From: Thermoplasmata archaeon
Lineage (GTDB): Archaea; Thermoplasmatota; Thermoplasmata; Sysuiplasmatales; Sysuiplasmataceae
NCBI GenBank assembly: GCA_021806165.1
Contig: JAJZXY010000002.1
Span: 1 to 64,000, forward strand
Direction of reading: 5' to 3'
Length of the DNA: 64,000 bases
A program made the translations under genes and the position numbers. Under the pieces are notes generated by a model. It did not search any database and had not been told where the DNA came from. It saw only the letters and a program-made list of their open reading frames with translations. Position 1 is the first letter of the stretch. Each line of letters opens with the position of its first letter. This document shows positions 40,171-48,941 of this stretch, in pieces.

Positions 40171-41445
40171 ATGCTTCCGATGCGCAACGGCTCAGTGATC
40201 GCACTACGTTCATTCATCATTTCCATCGGTGTCACTGCAGCCTCCACCTTCGTGGGTGTTTACGGGGTAATTCTGGGCGCTAACGCAGCTGACATGGGAT
40301 GGCTGCAGTCCCTCGCCAATTCACTTTCAAACGGCGGACAGCTTCTGTGGGGGAGAATAAGCGACAAGCTAGGAAGGAGGGTTCCTTTCATACTTCTTGC
40401 CAGTGCGGTTCTGGCTGTGCTCTGGTTTGCAATGTCCACCGTGCAGACACCGCTCGAGCTGATTGCCGTCTACGCCCTGATATCGCTAATGGGGGCAATG
40501 ATAACGGTCAACTGGTTCTCCCTGATAGCCGATGTAACCGACTCGAGCAACAGGGGACATTTTCTTGCGGCAATCAACAATGTAGGCTCGATTGGAACCC
40601 TGGTTTCAGTGGGAGCGATGGTCTTCCTGCTCCACGGAAGCAGCAGGGGGGAGCTTGAAATACCATTCATAGCGGCATCCGCATCATATGTCGTCAGCGC
40701 AGTCCTTGTCTCAAGACTACATGAAAAGGAGCACCGGACAAAGATTACAAGCGGACTGCGCAAGACACTTTCGGAGGTAAGGCAGCACAGGATCTTCTAC
40801 AGATATTTCGTTGCCATGAACGTCCAGGGGTATTTCTGGTCCATGGCCTGGCCCCTCTTCCCGATTACAATTGTTTCAATAATGCACTTCGACCTCTCTT
40901 CGGTGGCAGTGCTTACGGTGGCAACGCTGATGGCGACGATTGCCGGTCAGTATGCATTCGGGAAGGTGGTGGACAGGGTCGACAGGGCGCCACTGATATT
41001 CTACAACAGGATGCTGCTTGCAGCCATCCCGCTCATGTACGCCGTCTTCAACACATTCTCCCTCTTTCTTGTCATGGAGGTTTACAGCGGCGTGCTTGGT
41101 GCCATACAGAGCGTTGTGATGAACTCATACCTGATGGACATAGTGCCGCCTGAAAGCAGGGCCGAGTACATATCAATAATCAACGGGTTCAACGGGGCGG
41201 TCTATTTTCTGGGAGCCCTGTCCGGCGGCTACCTGCTCGAACTCCTTCTCAGCTCATTCAGCCTGAGGACCGGTCTGCTGATTGCATACATGGTGATCAT
41301 GGGTGGACGGTTTGTCTCTTCATTCATGTTCCGGGGGCTAGAGGAGCCGGAGAGGCGTGAAAGGGGACACCTGTCGCTGATGAACATACTCTTCCGCACG
41401 AAATACCCCGGCCTTCCTTCCGGTTCAACAGTCAAGCCAAGGTAA
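40171..41445 (+). CDS. MFS transporter
   Basis: A ~425-residue protein with 12 hydrophobic segments. Motif A is GRISDKLGRRVPFIL between helices 2 and 3. CTTATAAC at 40132-40140 puts transcription start near 40162, so ATG 40171 or ATG 40180 is better than the TTG at 40159. Helix 4-5 carries NNVGSIGTLVSVGAM. It is close in style to sugar or drug MFS proteins of Thermoplasmata; the substrate is not recognisable. Confidence 0.8.
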   Translation: MLPMRNGSVIALRSFIISIGVTAASTFVGVYGVILGANAADMGWLQSLANSLSNGGQLLWGRISDKLGRRVPFILLASAVLAVLWFAMSTVQTPLELIAVYALISLMGAMITVNWFSLIADVTDSSNRGHFLAAINNVGSIGTLVSVGAMVFLLHGSSRGELEIPFIAASASYVVSAVLVSRLHEKEHRTKITSGLRKTLSEVRQHRIFYRYFVAMNVQGYFWSMAWPLFPITIVSIMHFDLSSVAVLTVATLMATIAGQYAFGKVVDRVDRAPLIFYNRMLLAAIPLMYAVFNTFSLFLVMEVYSGVLGAIQSVVMNSYLMDIVPPESRAEYISIINGFNGAVYFLGALSGGYLLELLLSSFSLRTGLLIAYMVIMGGRFVSSFMFRGLEEPERRERGHLSLMNILFRTKYPGLPSGSTVKPR

Positions 41446-41525
41446 TCCTCCCAGACTCCAGGCACCTGTGAACAGGGGTGCCGGCACGACCTGGCTGCGA
41501 TGACGGCGAAATAGCCGGCGTGGAT

Positions 41526-43214
41526 ATGAGAAAACGATATCTACGCTGCACATCCTTTACACCCAGGGTGTTCTTCTTGGAAAATATACGGGGAGTAAGT
41601 CTTACAATCGGGAACCTTCTGTCCGATGCTGTATCAAGGCATCCCGGGAGTGAGGTGGTATACAGGGATGAAAGGTACAGCTTTGCTGAATTCGGCAAAC
41701 GTGTAAGGCGCATTGCCTCGGCCCTTATCGAGAAGGTGGGCGTGAAGGAGGGCGATGTGGTTGCAGTACTGGACTGGGACAGCATGCGCTATATGGAGGC
41801 ATATTACGCGGTGCCGATGACAGGGGCAGTCCTGCACACGGTGAACATCCGCTATCCACCCGAGATCATATACTACACCATGGCACATGCGGAGGACAAG
41901 TATGTGATCGTCCGTGACACCTTCCTGCCCATGCTTGAAAAGTATGCCGAAATGTTCGAATTTGTCAAGGGATGGATCATATGCAGCGACGACGCAAAGG
42001 AGGTCAGCACAAAGCTGAACCCCCACTATTTGTACAGTGAGCTTCTGGAGGGCCATGAAGCCCAGCTGCCCGAGACAGGCGAGGACAGGATGGCAACAGT
42101 CTTCTATACATCGGGGACGACAGGCATGCCAAAGGGCGTTTCATTCACTCACAGGCAGATTGTGCTGCATGCCATGGCTATAGACATAGCGGGGAGAATG
42201 GAACCTCTGCGCAACTGGGCCGGGGACACCGTCATGCCAATGGTGCCGATGTTCCATGTCCATTCATGGGGGCTTCCCTACAGCACCCTCTTTTCAGGTA
42301 TGAAATACATCCTTCCGGGGAGGTATGAATACCCTGCGCTGCTAGAGACCATTGACAGGGAGAAGGTGACGTTCACCGCATCCGTGCCATCCATACTCTA
42401 TATGCTGCTCTCTGCACCGAACCTGAAGGAGCATGCCTCCTCCCTGAAGGGCCTGAAGATGCTTATAGGCGGAGCTTCCCTGCCGAGGGGCCTGGCAACA
42501 AAGGCGAGGTCGCTGGGCATGACGCTGGTCGGCGCCTACGGCCTTTCGGAAACCTGCCCTGCGCTGACCATCGCAGGCTACACCGAATCCGTCATGGCGC
42601 TCCCGGAGGAGAGCAGGCAGGAGTTCCTGCTCAAGGCGGGGGTGCCGTTTCCGTTCGTCATGCTGCGCGTAGTCGATTCAAACCACAACGACGTCCCGGA
42701 AGACGGCAAGACCGCGGGGGAGGTAATTGTGAGAACACCATGGTGCACAAGCGGCTACTACAAGGACCCGGAGAAGACGGACGAACTCTGGGAAGGGGGA
42801 TGGCTCCACACAGGGGATCTTGCTGTCAGGGATGAACATGGCTATATCCAGATAGTCGACAGGGAGAAGGACGCAGTCAAGTCAGGGGGCGAGTTCATTC
42901 CAAGCCTTCTGCTTGAGAGCGCCATCAGCGAATGCAGGGGTGTGGGCGAGGTGGCTGTGGTCGGCCTGCCGGACGAAAAGTGGGGTGAAAGGCCGTTCGC
43001 TGTCATGACGCGGTCAGATGCGGTGACAGAAGCTCAGATCACTGAACACCTGAGGCAGTACGTCGCAACGGGCCGCATTCAGGACTGGTGGATACCTGAC
43101 GGATACAGCTTCGTCGAAAGCATACCCAAGACAAGCACTGGGAAGGCGGACAAGAAGGCGATAAGGAAGACGCTCCTTGCAGGCTCAGGCGATGCGGTCC
43201 GAGCATCAGATTGA
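41526..43214 (+). CDS. Fatty-acyl-CoA synthetase (AMP-forming)
   Basis: A ~562-residue adenylate-forming enzyme activating a fatty or branched acid to acyl-CoA. Core motifs are YTSGTTGMPKGV (P-loop), AYGLSETCP (A5), GWLHTGDLA (A7), DREKDAVKSGGEFIPS (A8) and catalytic Lys in PKTSTGKADKKA (A10). Start ATG 41526 gives the usual N-terminus; the open frame runs further up to 41478. It converges on the beta-oxidation operon, overlapping its last gene by nine bases, and would supply that pathway. Confidence 0.9.
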   Translation: MRKRYLRCTSFTPRVFFLENIRGVSLTIGNLLSDAVSRHPGSEVVYRDERYSFAEFGKRVRRIASALIEKVGVKEGDVVAVLDWDSMRYMEAYYAVPMTGAVLHTVNIRYPPEIIYYTMAHAEDKYVIVRDTFLPMLEKYAEMFEFVKGWIICSDDAKEVSTKLNPHYLYSELLEGHEAQLPETGEDRMATVFYTSGTTGMPKGVSFTHRQIVLHAMAIDIAGRMEPLRNWAGDTVMPMVPMFHVHSWGLPYSTLFSGMKYILPGRYEYPALLETIDREKVTFTASVPSILYMLLSAPNLKEHASSLKGLKMLIGGASLPRGLATKARSLGMTLVGAYGLSETCPALTIAGYTESVMALPEESRQEFLLKAGVPFPFVMLRVVDSNHNDVPEDGKTAGEVIVRTPWCTSGYYKDPEKTDELWEGGWLHTGDLAVRDEHGYIQIVDREKDAVKSGGEFIPSLLLESAISECRGVGEVAVVGLPDEKWGERPFAVMTRSDAVTEAQITEHLRQYVATGRIQDWWIPDGYSFVESIPKTSTGKADKKAIRKTLLAGSGDAVRASD

Positions 43215-44276
43215 GGCGCTTCCTTCTCCAAGCATGAGTCCTGAGAGCAGTTTCAGGTCATCATTCCTGTTTCCGCCAAGCGCCTCAAGCGCCATCGCAT
43301 CCCTGTAGTATTTCTCGACGCCGTAGTCGCTGAAGTAGCCGTTCCCTCCGTGCACCTGCATTGACAGCCTTGATGCCCTAACCGCAGCATCCGTCAGCAG
43401 CAGCTTTGCCGCCAGCCCCTCACGCGCATCGCCCGCTGCGCTCCCGTAGAGATATGCCTTCATTGATTCGAGTTCGGCCTGCATCATTGAAAGAGCATGC
43501 GCAACAGGCTGGTATTTCCTGAGCTCTGACCCGAACGTCTTTCTTTCCGCCGCGTACCGCACTGCCCTTGAAAGCGCCCCCTCCGCTATGCCAAGGGCCG
43601 TTGCCGCAATTGCCCTTGATGCCGAATTGAGGGTCGAGGCTATGCTCCATCCTCCCTTCCTGCCACCAATACGGGTGTAATGCGCGGGGGGTGTTTCAAA
43701 CTCCATGCTGCAGAATCCCACCCCCCTCATGCCCAGACGCGGGTATGAATCCTTCCTGCTGCCGCCGCCGCGGACAAGAAGCAGTCCTCCGTCCTGCGAT
43801 TCCGAGATGAAGAAAGCGGCTGACGGGTGGACCACGTAACGGCAGCTTCCGACAAGGTGGCCGCCTGCAAGTTTCAATCCGCCGGCCCGTGCATTTGACA
43901 GGAGCTCACCGAACAGCAGCGTTCCGCTTCCCGTGCCGTCCGCCACGCTTCTCACAGCAGCCTCCGCCTCTTCGCTTCCCCTGAAACCGAGGAGGGGTGA
44001 GATCACAAGCGAGTTCTGCAGCATTATGTAGAATGCCACCGAGGGGGAGGAGGAGGCAAGCGTTTCGAGCAGCGCCATGTATGGTGCAGGCCCGAGCGAT
44101 GCACCCCCCAGATCCTCCGGAGCAACGGCGCCGAGGTACCCCCTTTCAGCGGCCTTTGCGAGCAGCTCTCCCGGTATTCCCGACTCCTCGATAAGTGCGG
44201 CTGCAGGCGCAACATCCTTTTCGGCGAACTCGCGCGCGAAATTGAGCACGAGCTCGGTTTCCTCGTCCATCCTCAT
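43206..44276 (-). CDS. Divergent acyl-CoA dehydrogenase-like protein lacking the catalytic Glu motif
   Basis: A 356-residue member of the acyl-CoA dehydrogenase fold (helical N domain, beta middle domain, C-terminal four-helix bundle with RKTFGSELRKYQPVAHALS and MQVHGGNGYFSDYGVEKYYRDA). At the end, where active enzymes read ...IYEGTSEIQ with catalytic Glu, it has ALEALGGNRNDDLKLL. The middle-domain FAD motif 'TEPxAGSD' is also missing (GELLSNARAGGLKLA instead). It overlaps the intact dehydrogenase by four bases (ATGA), suggesting the two form one heteromeric enzyme. Confidence 0.8.
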   Translation of the reverse strand: MRMDEETELVLNFAREFAEKDVAPAAALIEESGIPGELLAKAAERGYLGAVAPEDLGGASLGPAPYMALLETLASSSPSVAFYIMLQNSLVISPLLGFRGSEEAEAAVRSVADGTGSGTLLFGELLSNARAGGLKLAGGHLVGSCRYVVHPSAAFFISESQDGGLLLVRGGGSRKDSYPRLGMRGVGFCSMEFETPPAHYTRIGGRKGGWSIASTLNSASRAIAATALGIAEGALSRAVRYAAERKTFGSELRKYQPVAHALSMMQAELESMKAYLYGSAAGDAREGLAAKLLLTDAAVRASRLSMQVHGGNGYFSDYGVEKYYRDAMALEALGGNRNDDLKLLSGLMLGEGSASI

Positions 44277-45403
44277 TTTCCCTCACCCTTCTCCTTGAGC
44301 ATCCTGGCGACAATCAGCTTCTCCACTTCGCTGGTCCCCTCCCATATCTCCATGATCTTCGCATCCCTGTAGAAGCGCTCCATGTCAGTGGTTACCCCGT
44401 CAGCCCCCATGAATTCAAGAATCCTTGTAACAGCATATGTGGCTGTTTCGGCCGCATAGTACTTTGCCATGCTTGTTGCCACGGGGTCGGGGGTGAATTT
44501 GAACAGATAGGAGGCTGCCCTGTAGGTCAGCAGCCTAGCTGCATCTATCCTGCTCGCCACCTCCGCCACAAGGAACTGGGCCGCCTCCCCGTCTGCAGCA
44601 GCGCTCCCTGATGCCCTGAGCGCTGCGAGGTATGAAGTGAGCCTGTCGAGAGCACCCTGTGCTATGCCCAGAGCCTGTGCCGCGACATATATGCGTGATA
44701 TGTTGAAGAATGTCATGACGTAGTAGAATGCCTTCCCCTCCTCACCGATAACATTCTCAGCAGGTATGCGCACATTGCTGAATGTGAGCTCGGCCGTGTT
44801 TGTCGCCCTCATCCCCAGCTTTCCCTTCAGCTGCGTGGCCCTGAACCCCTCCATTGCCGACTCAACGACCACCATCGTCAGCCCCCTGTGCCTCTTTTCG
44901 GGAGGGGGTGGCGACGATCGCGCCAGGAGGTAGAAATGGTCCGCAATTCCACCATTTGTGATGAATATCTTCTGCCCGTTCAGGAGGTAGCTGCCGTCCT
45001 CGTTCCTGGTCAGGGCAGCGCTTATGCCCGCTACATCGCTGCCTGCGCCCGAATCTGTTACGGCGAATCCGCTCATCTTCTCACCGTGCATGACGGGCTC
45101 CAGATACTTCTTCTTCTGGAAGTCGCTGCCGAAGAGCATCAGTATCTCGCTCCCGAAAGCAGGGACAATGGCCGACAGGCCCAGACCCGGGTCGACCCTG
45201 CAGAACTCCTCCATGGCCACGAGCATTCCCCACGGGTTTCCCATGTCGAGGAAGCCTTCCCTGAATGCCTTCCTCCTGATTTCATCCGGGTACTTCTCCC
45301 CCTCGTCGTGCTCCGCCGCTGCGGCGGCGGTGAATTCCCTTGCCGCGAATTCCGCGGCCTTTTTCTTCATGGCCACCACATCCTCAGGAAGATCAAAATC
45401 CAT
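44273..45403 (-). CDS. Acyl-CoA dehydrogenase
   Basis: A 376-residue FAD enzyme that makes trans-2-enoyl-CoA. FAD site AVTDSGAGSDVAGISAAL, substrate loop FITNGGIADHFYLLAR, and the C-terminal IMEIWEGTSEVEKLIVARML with catalytic Glu are intact. It is encoded between thiolase (no gap) and the divergent dehydrogenase (four-base overlap). Electrons would pass to an electron-transfer flavoprotein not encoded here. Confidence 0.92.
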   Translation of the reverse strand: MDFDLPEDVVAMKKKAAEFAAREFTAAAAAEHDEGEKYPDEIRRKAFREGFLDMGNPWGMLVAMEEFCRVDPGLGLSAIVPAFGSEILMLFGSDFQKKKYLEPVMHGEKMSGFAVTDSGAGSDVAGISAALTRNEDGSYLLNGQKIFITNGGIADHFYLLARSSPPPPEKRHRGLTMVVVESAMEGFRATQLKGKLGMRATNTAELTFSNVRIPAENVIGEEGKAFYYVMTFFNISRIYVAAQALGIAQGALDRLTSYLAALRASGSAAADGEAAQFLVAEVASRIDAARLLTYRAASYLFKFTPDPVATSMAKYYAAETATYAVTRILEFMGADGVTTDMERFYRDAKIMEIWEGTSEVEKLIVARMLKEKGEGK

Positions 45404-46600
45404 TCAGCTCACCCTCTCCAGCAGTATTGAAAAACCCTGCCCGCCGCCGACGCAGAGCGTGGCAACGCCCCTCTCCTTTCCCTTCTCGTTCAGCTCCCTG
45501 GCGAGCGTTCCTGTAATCCTGGCACCGCTTGCACCCAGAGGGTGCCCTATTGCAACGCTGCCACCATGAATATTGACCCTGTCCTCCTCTATGCCGAGCT
45601 CGCGCATGGCGTAGAGACCGACGATGGAAAATGCCTCGTTGATCTCCCATAGATCGACATCCCCGACGCCAATCCCCGCCCTTGCAAGCGCCTTCTCGGA
45701 GGCTGGCACCGGTCCCTTGCCCATCAGGCTCGGCTCGACGCCCGCCCACCCCATGCTTGCAATTCTTGCCAGTGGCCTGAGTCCGCTCTCCCGGAGCTTC
45801 CTGCCCGACATGAGCATCACAACCGACGCTCCTGCATTCAGAGGTGCTGAATTGCCCGCTGTTATCAGCCCATCCTGCTTGAAGACAGGAGGAAGCGCCC
45901 GGAGCTGTTCAATTGTGGAATCCCCTCTTATGCTCTGGTCCCTGTCTATCACAGCGCTCCCGCCTTCACCCTCAACCTCCACAGGCATGATCTCCCCGTT
46001 GAACCAGCCCTCCTCAAGCGAACGGGAGGCAAGCTCATGGCTGCGGAGTGCGAACTTGTCCATCTCCTCCCTTGTGATTCCGCTCACGCCTGCCAGATTC
46101 TCTGCCGTCAGCCCCATCGAATAACCGGCGCTCATCTGGTATTTCATGTATTCTGGCCTCACAAGCAGCTTCATGTTTGGTGCAATGTGGCCGTTGTTGC
46201 TCATGGGCACATGCGTCATGTGTTCGAATCCGCCTGCCAGAACTATGTCGGAGTATCCGTCCCGTATCTCCAGCGCGCCCATCATTATTGCATTCATTGA
46301 CGATGAACAGGCCCTGTCGATGGCTGCGGCCGGAACCTCGACAGGCAGGCCTGCAAGCAGCACCGGGTGCCTTCCCCCGTAGAGCCAGTTTTCATCAACC
46401 TGAAGTGCGCATCCTGTAATAACATCGCCAATCTCAGCCGGCCTGATGCCGCTTCTCCCGACAACCTTCCTTATGAGAAGTGCAAGCAAATCATCCATTC
46501 GCAGTGAGTTGAACACGTCCTTCTCCGGCCGGGATGGCCTGGAGCGTGAAAAGGCGCTCCTCAGATAATCGACCAGGTAGACATCTTCCACAACGCTCAC
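45404..46600 (-). CDS. Acetyl-CoA acetyltransferase (thiolase)
   Basis: A 398-residue thiolase doing the last step of beta-oxidation. The nucleophilic Cys is in AIDRACSSSMNAIM, the His in SVAIGHPLGASGARI, and the second Cys in TLCVGGGQGFS, all normal. It overlaps the HAD-ECH fusion by four bases and abuts the dehydrogenase, so translation is coupled. Unlike many archaeal thiolases, it has no adjacent DUF35/OB-fold partner gene. Confidence 0.92.
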   Translation of the reverse strand: MSVVEDVYLVDYLRSAFSRSRPSRPEKDVFNSLRMDDLLALLIRKVVGRSGIRPAEIGDVITGCALQVDENWLYGGRHPVLLAGLPVEVPAAAIDRACSSSMNAIMMGALEIRDGYSDIVLAGGFEHMTHVPMSNNGHIAPNMKLLVRPEYMKYQMSAGYSMGLTAENLAGVSGITREEMDKFALRSHELASRSLEEGWFNGEIMPVEVEGEGGSAVIDRDQSIRGDSTIEQLRALPPVFKQDGLITAGNSAPLNAGASVVMLMSGRKLRESGLRPLARIASMGWAGVEPSLMGKGPVPASEKALARAGIGVGDVDLWEINEAFSIVGLYAMRELGIEEDRVNIHGGSVAIGHPLGASGARITGTLARELNEKGKERGVATLCVGGGQGFSILLERVS

Positions 46601-48564
46601 TTCCCCTTGAATTCCGCCTTCCTCTTCTGCAGGAACGCGCCTATGCCCTCCCTGAGATCCTCTGTGCCGTAGAGCACGCCCGCAGCGAACGCCTCCATCT
46701 CAAGCCCGATGTCCGAGCTACCCTCTGCAGCCTTGCGCACAAGCCTCTTGGCAAGCGTAGACGCCACGGGGGCGGCGTTTGCCGCCAGCTCCCTGGCAAA
46801 CCCCATTGCCTCCCTGTCCACATCCTTGACAATCCTGTATGTGATGCCATAATCCAGCGCAGCCGCCGCATCAATCCTTTCGGCCGTCAGTATGAGGGCG
46901 AGGGCCCTCGACCCCCCTATGGCCCTGGTGAGCAGCTGCGTACCTCCCCATGCAGGTATGAGCCCCCTGGTAACTTCCGGGAATGCGAGGACCGCATTTT
47001 CCGATGAGAGGCGTATGTCGCATGATAGCGCAAGCTCAAGCGCGCCGCCGAGCACATACCCCTTCAGCGCGGCGATGGTGATCTTGGGCATTTCTGACAG
47101 CTTCCTGAGCGTCCTCTCCCCCCTCCTGGCATACTCTATGAACTCCGGCCCGCCGGGTATGAAGGTGGTCATCTCCGCTCCGGACGAAAAGTTCTCCCCG
47201 GCACCTGTTATAACAACGACCCTGATGTCCTTACTGTCCCAGTAATGCTCAATGACTGCATCCAGTTCGGAAAGAAGCCCCGGGCTTATCATGTTGTACT
47301 TCGGCCTGTTCAGAGTGATGTGCAGTATGCTTCCATCCTCCTCGACAAGCAGCGCTGCGCCACCCTCCTTCACCTTCGCTGCAGGAGCCTCCTTCGCCTC
47401 CTTTTCACCCGTGACTCTCCCATCGGCAGCCTCCCTCAGCCTTCCCTCCGCGATGGATCTGGCCGGAGCGAATATTGGCATGGAGTACTCGGCGGCTAGC
47501 CGTTCCAGCGCCTCCTTTACCTCCCTGTTCGTCAGGCTCTTGGCCACGGAGATCGGCCCGAAGGGCCTGTTCATTCCAAGCCTGACAGCCGTGTCTATCT
47601 CGTCAGGTGAGGCAACGCCCTCCTCTATCAGCTTCACAGCCTCGTTTATTTCCACAGCGAATATGTCAAGCAGCCTTACCCTGTCGGTTGCCCTGGAACT
47701 GTCAATCCTGGGCCTGCCTGCTCTCCAGTCATAAAAGCCGCTGCCGGTCTTCTTCCCGAGCCTCTTCTCATCGACCATCCTCCCGAATACCTTAACTCTG
47801 CCATAGTCGGGCGATAGCTCCCTGGCGAAGTAGTCCAGCGAATCCTTGACAATGTCTATGCCGACGAAATCCAGGAGTTCATATGGTCCCATGGGAAGCC
47901 CCTGCTGCCGGCCGAATGCGTCTATCTCCTCAGGCGAGGCAACGCCGCTGTCCTGCAGGAGGCCGAAAAGAAGCAGATCGGCCGCATTTATCCTGTTGAC
48001 AATGAACCCGGGCCTGTCCCTCCTCACCACAACTGGCGTCTTCCCCAGCTCCAGCAGAGCGCTGCTTGCAGCCTCCACCGCCTCATCACCTGTTTCAGCG
48101 CCCCTTACTATCTCAACTAGCTTCATCACAACCGCCGGGTTGAAGAAGTGCATTCCAAGCACCCTGGACGGATTGCTGACGCCTTTCGCCAGATCTCCTA
48201 TCCTGATGTTGGATGTGTTGCTGCCTATGATTGCATTCTTCGGTGCAGATGCGGCCGCCTTCTCAAGCACTTCCCTCTTCAGTTTCGGTATCTCCGGGAC
48301 TGCCTCAATCACCATGTCAGCGCTGTGCACAGACTCGGCTATGTCGGTGAAGGGGTGTATCCTGTCAAGGACGCTCTTCATCTCCCCCTCATGCATGCTC
48401 CCCTTCCTGACAAGCCTGTCAAGACTCTCCCTGATTCTCGACAGTCCCTTCTCCACCGCCCCGGCATCGACGTCCATGAGGTTTACATTGTAACCCCCGA
48501 TGGCGAATACCTCTGCAATTCCATGCCCCATCTCCCCTGCGCCAATGACTGTAACATTTTTCAT
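46597..48564 (-). CDS. 3-hydroxyacyl-CoA dehydrogenase/enoyl-CoA hydratase fusion
   Basis: A 655-residue bifunctional enzyme. An N-terminal NAD domain (VTVIGAGEMGHGIAEVFAIG) with HFFNPAVVMKLVEIVRG occupies residues 1-285; a second dehydrogenase C-terminal domain follows to ~385; then an enoyl-CoA hydratase domain (~405-655) with both catalytic glutamates, in GYVLGGALELALSCDI and FPEVTRGLIPAWGG. The dehydrogenase-hydratase order is reversed relative to bacterial FadB and is the common archaeal form. It overlaps thiolase by four bases. Confidence 0.92.
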   Translation of the reverse strand: MKNVTVIGAGEMGHGIAEVFAIGGYNVNLMDVDAGAVEKGLSRIRESLDRLVRKGSMHEGEMKSVLDRIHPFTDIAESVHSADMVIEAVPEIPKLKREVLEKAAASAPKNAIIGSNTSNIRIGDLAKGVSNPSRVLGMHFFNPAVVMKLVEIVRGAETGDEAVEAASSALLELGKTPVVVRRDRPGFIVNRINAADLLLFGLLQDSGVASPEEIDAFGRQQGLPMGPYELLDFVGIDIVKDSLDYFARELSPDYGRVKVFGRMVDEKRLGKKTGSGFYDWRAGRPRIDSSRATDRVRLLDIFAVEINEAVKLIEEGVASPDEIDTAVRLGMNRPFGPISVAKSLTNREVKEALERLAAEYSMPIFAPARSIAEGRLREAADGRVTGEKEAKEAPAAKVKEGGAALLVEEDGSILHITLNRPKYNMISPGLLSELDAVIEHYWDSKDIRVVVITGAGENFSSGAEMTTFIPGGPEFIEYARRGERTLRKLSEMPKITIAALKGYVLGGALELALSCDIRLSSENAVLAFPEVTRGLIPAWGGTQLLTRAIGGSRALALILTAERIDAAAALDYGITYRIVKDVDREAMGFARELAANAAPVASTLAKRLVRKAAEGSSDIGLEMEAFAAGVLYGTEDLREGIGAFLQKRKAEFKGK

Positions 48565-48584
48565 ATCTCCACCGCCGCGGGCAG

Positions 48585-48920
48585 CTACTGTCTCGCCTTT
48601 TCAAGCGCCGACACAAGCTTCTGTGCCGCCATTATGTTTCCAGAAAGCTTCAGCTTTCCTGTAATGAAAGCCTGTACGCCATTCATCTTTCCTGCCAGAA
48701 TGCCGTCCATTACATCCCCGCTTGCAGTGAGAGTCACGGTCGGCGATTCGGAGCTCCCCCTTTCAAGCCGCATGGAGCCGTCCTCCCTGATCTGCAGGGC
48801 AAACTTCCCCCCGTCCACGTCGAACTGGACGACCCTGCTGTCGCCCTTCAGCTGTTCCCTCAGCTTTTCAGACTGATTGGCCCTCTTCACAATGTCATCC
48901 AGTACTTCGTAGGTAGGCAT
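48585..48920 (-). CDS. SCP2 sterol carrier-like protein
   Basis: A 111-residue SCP2-fold protein with a hydrophobic lipid or acyl pocket. Seen: FALQIREDGSMRLERG, TVTLTASGDVMDGILAGKMN and the C-terminal AFITGKLKLSGNIMAAQKL, the usual SCP2 ending. It lies 20 bases upstream of the HAD-ECH fusion gene in the operon. SCP2 domains bind fatty acyl-CoA or sterols and may feed substrate to the oxidation enzymes; sterols themselves are not expected in this archaeon. Confidence 0.85.
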   Translation of the reverse strand: MPTYEVLDDIVKRANQSEKLREQLKGDSRVVQFDVDGGKFALQIREDGSMRLERGSSESPTVTLTASGDVMDGILAGKMNGVQAFITGKLKLSGNIMAAQKLVSALEKARQ

Positions 48921-48941
48921 AGTTGTTAAGCTGAATACGCT

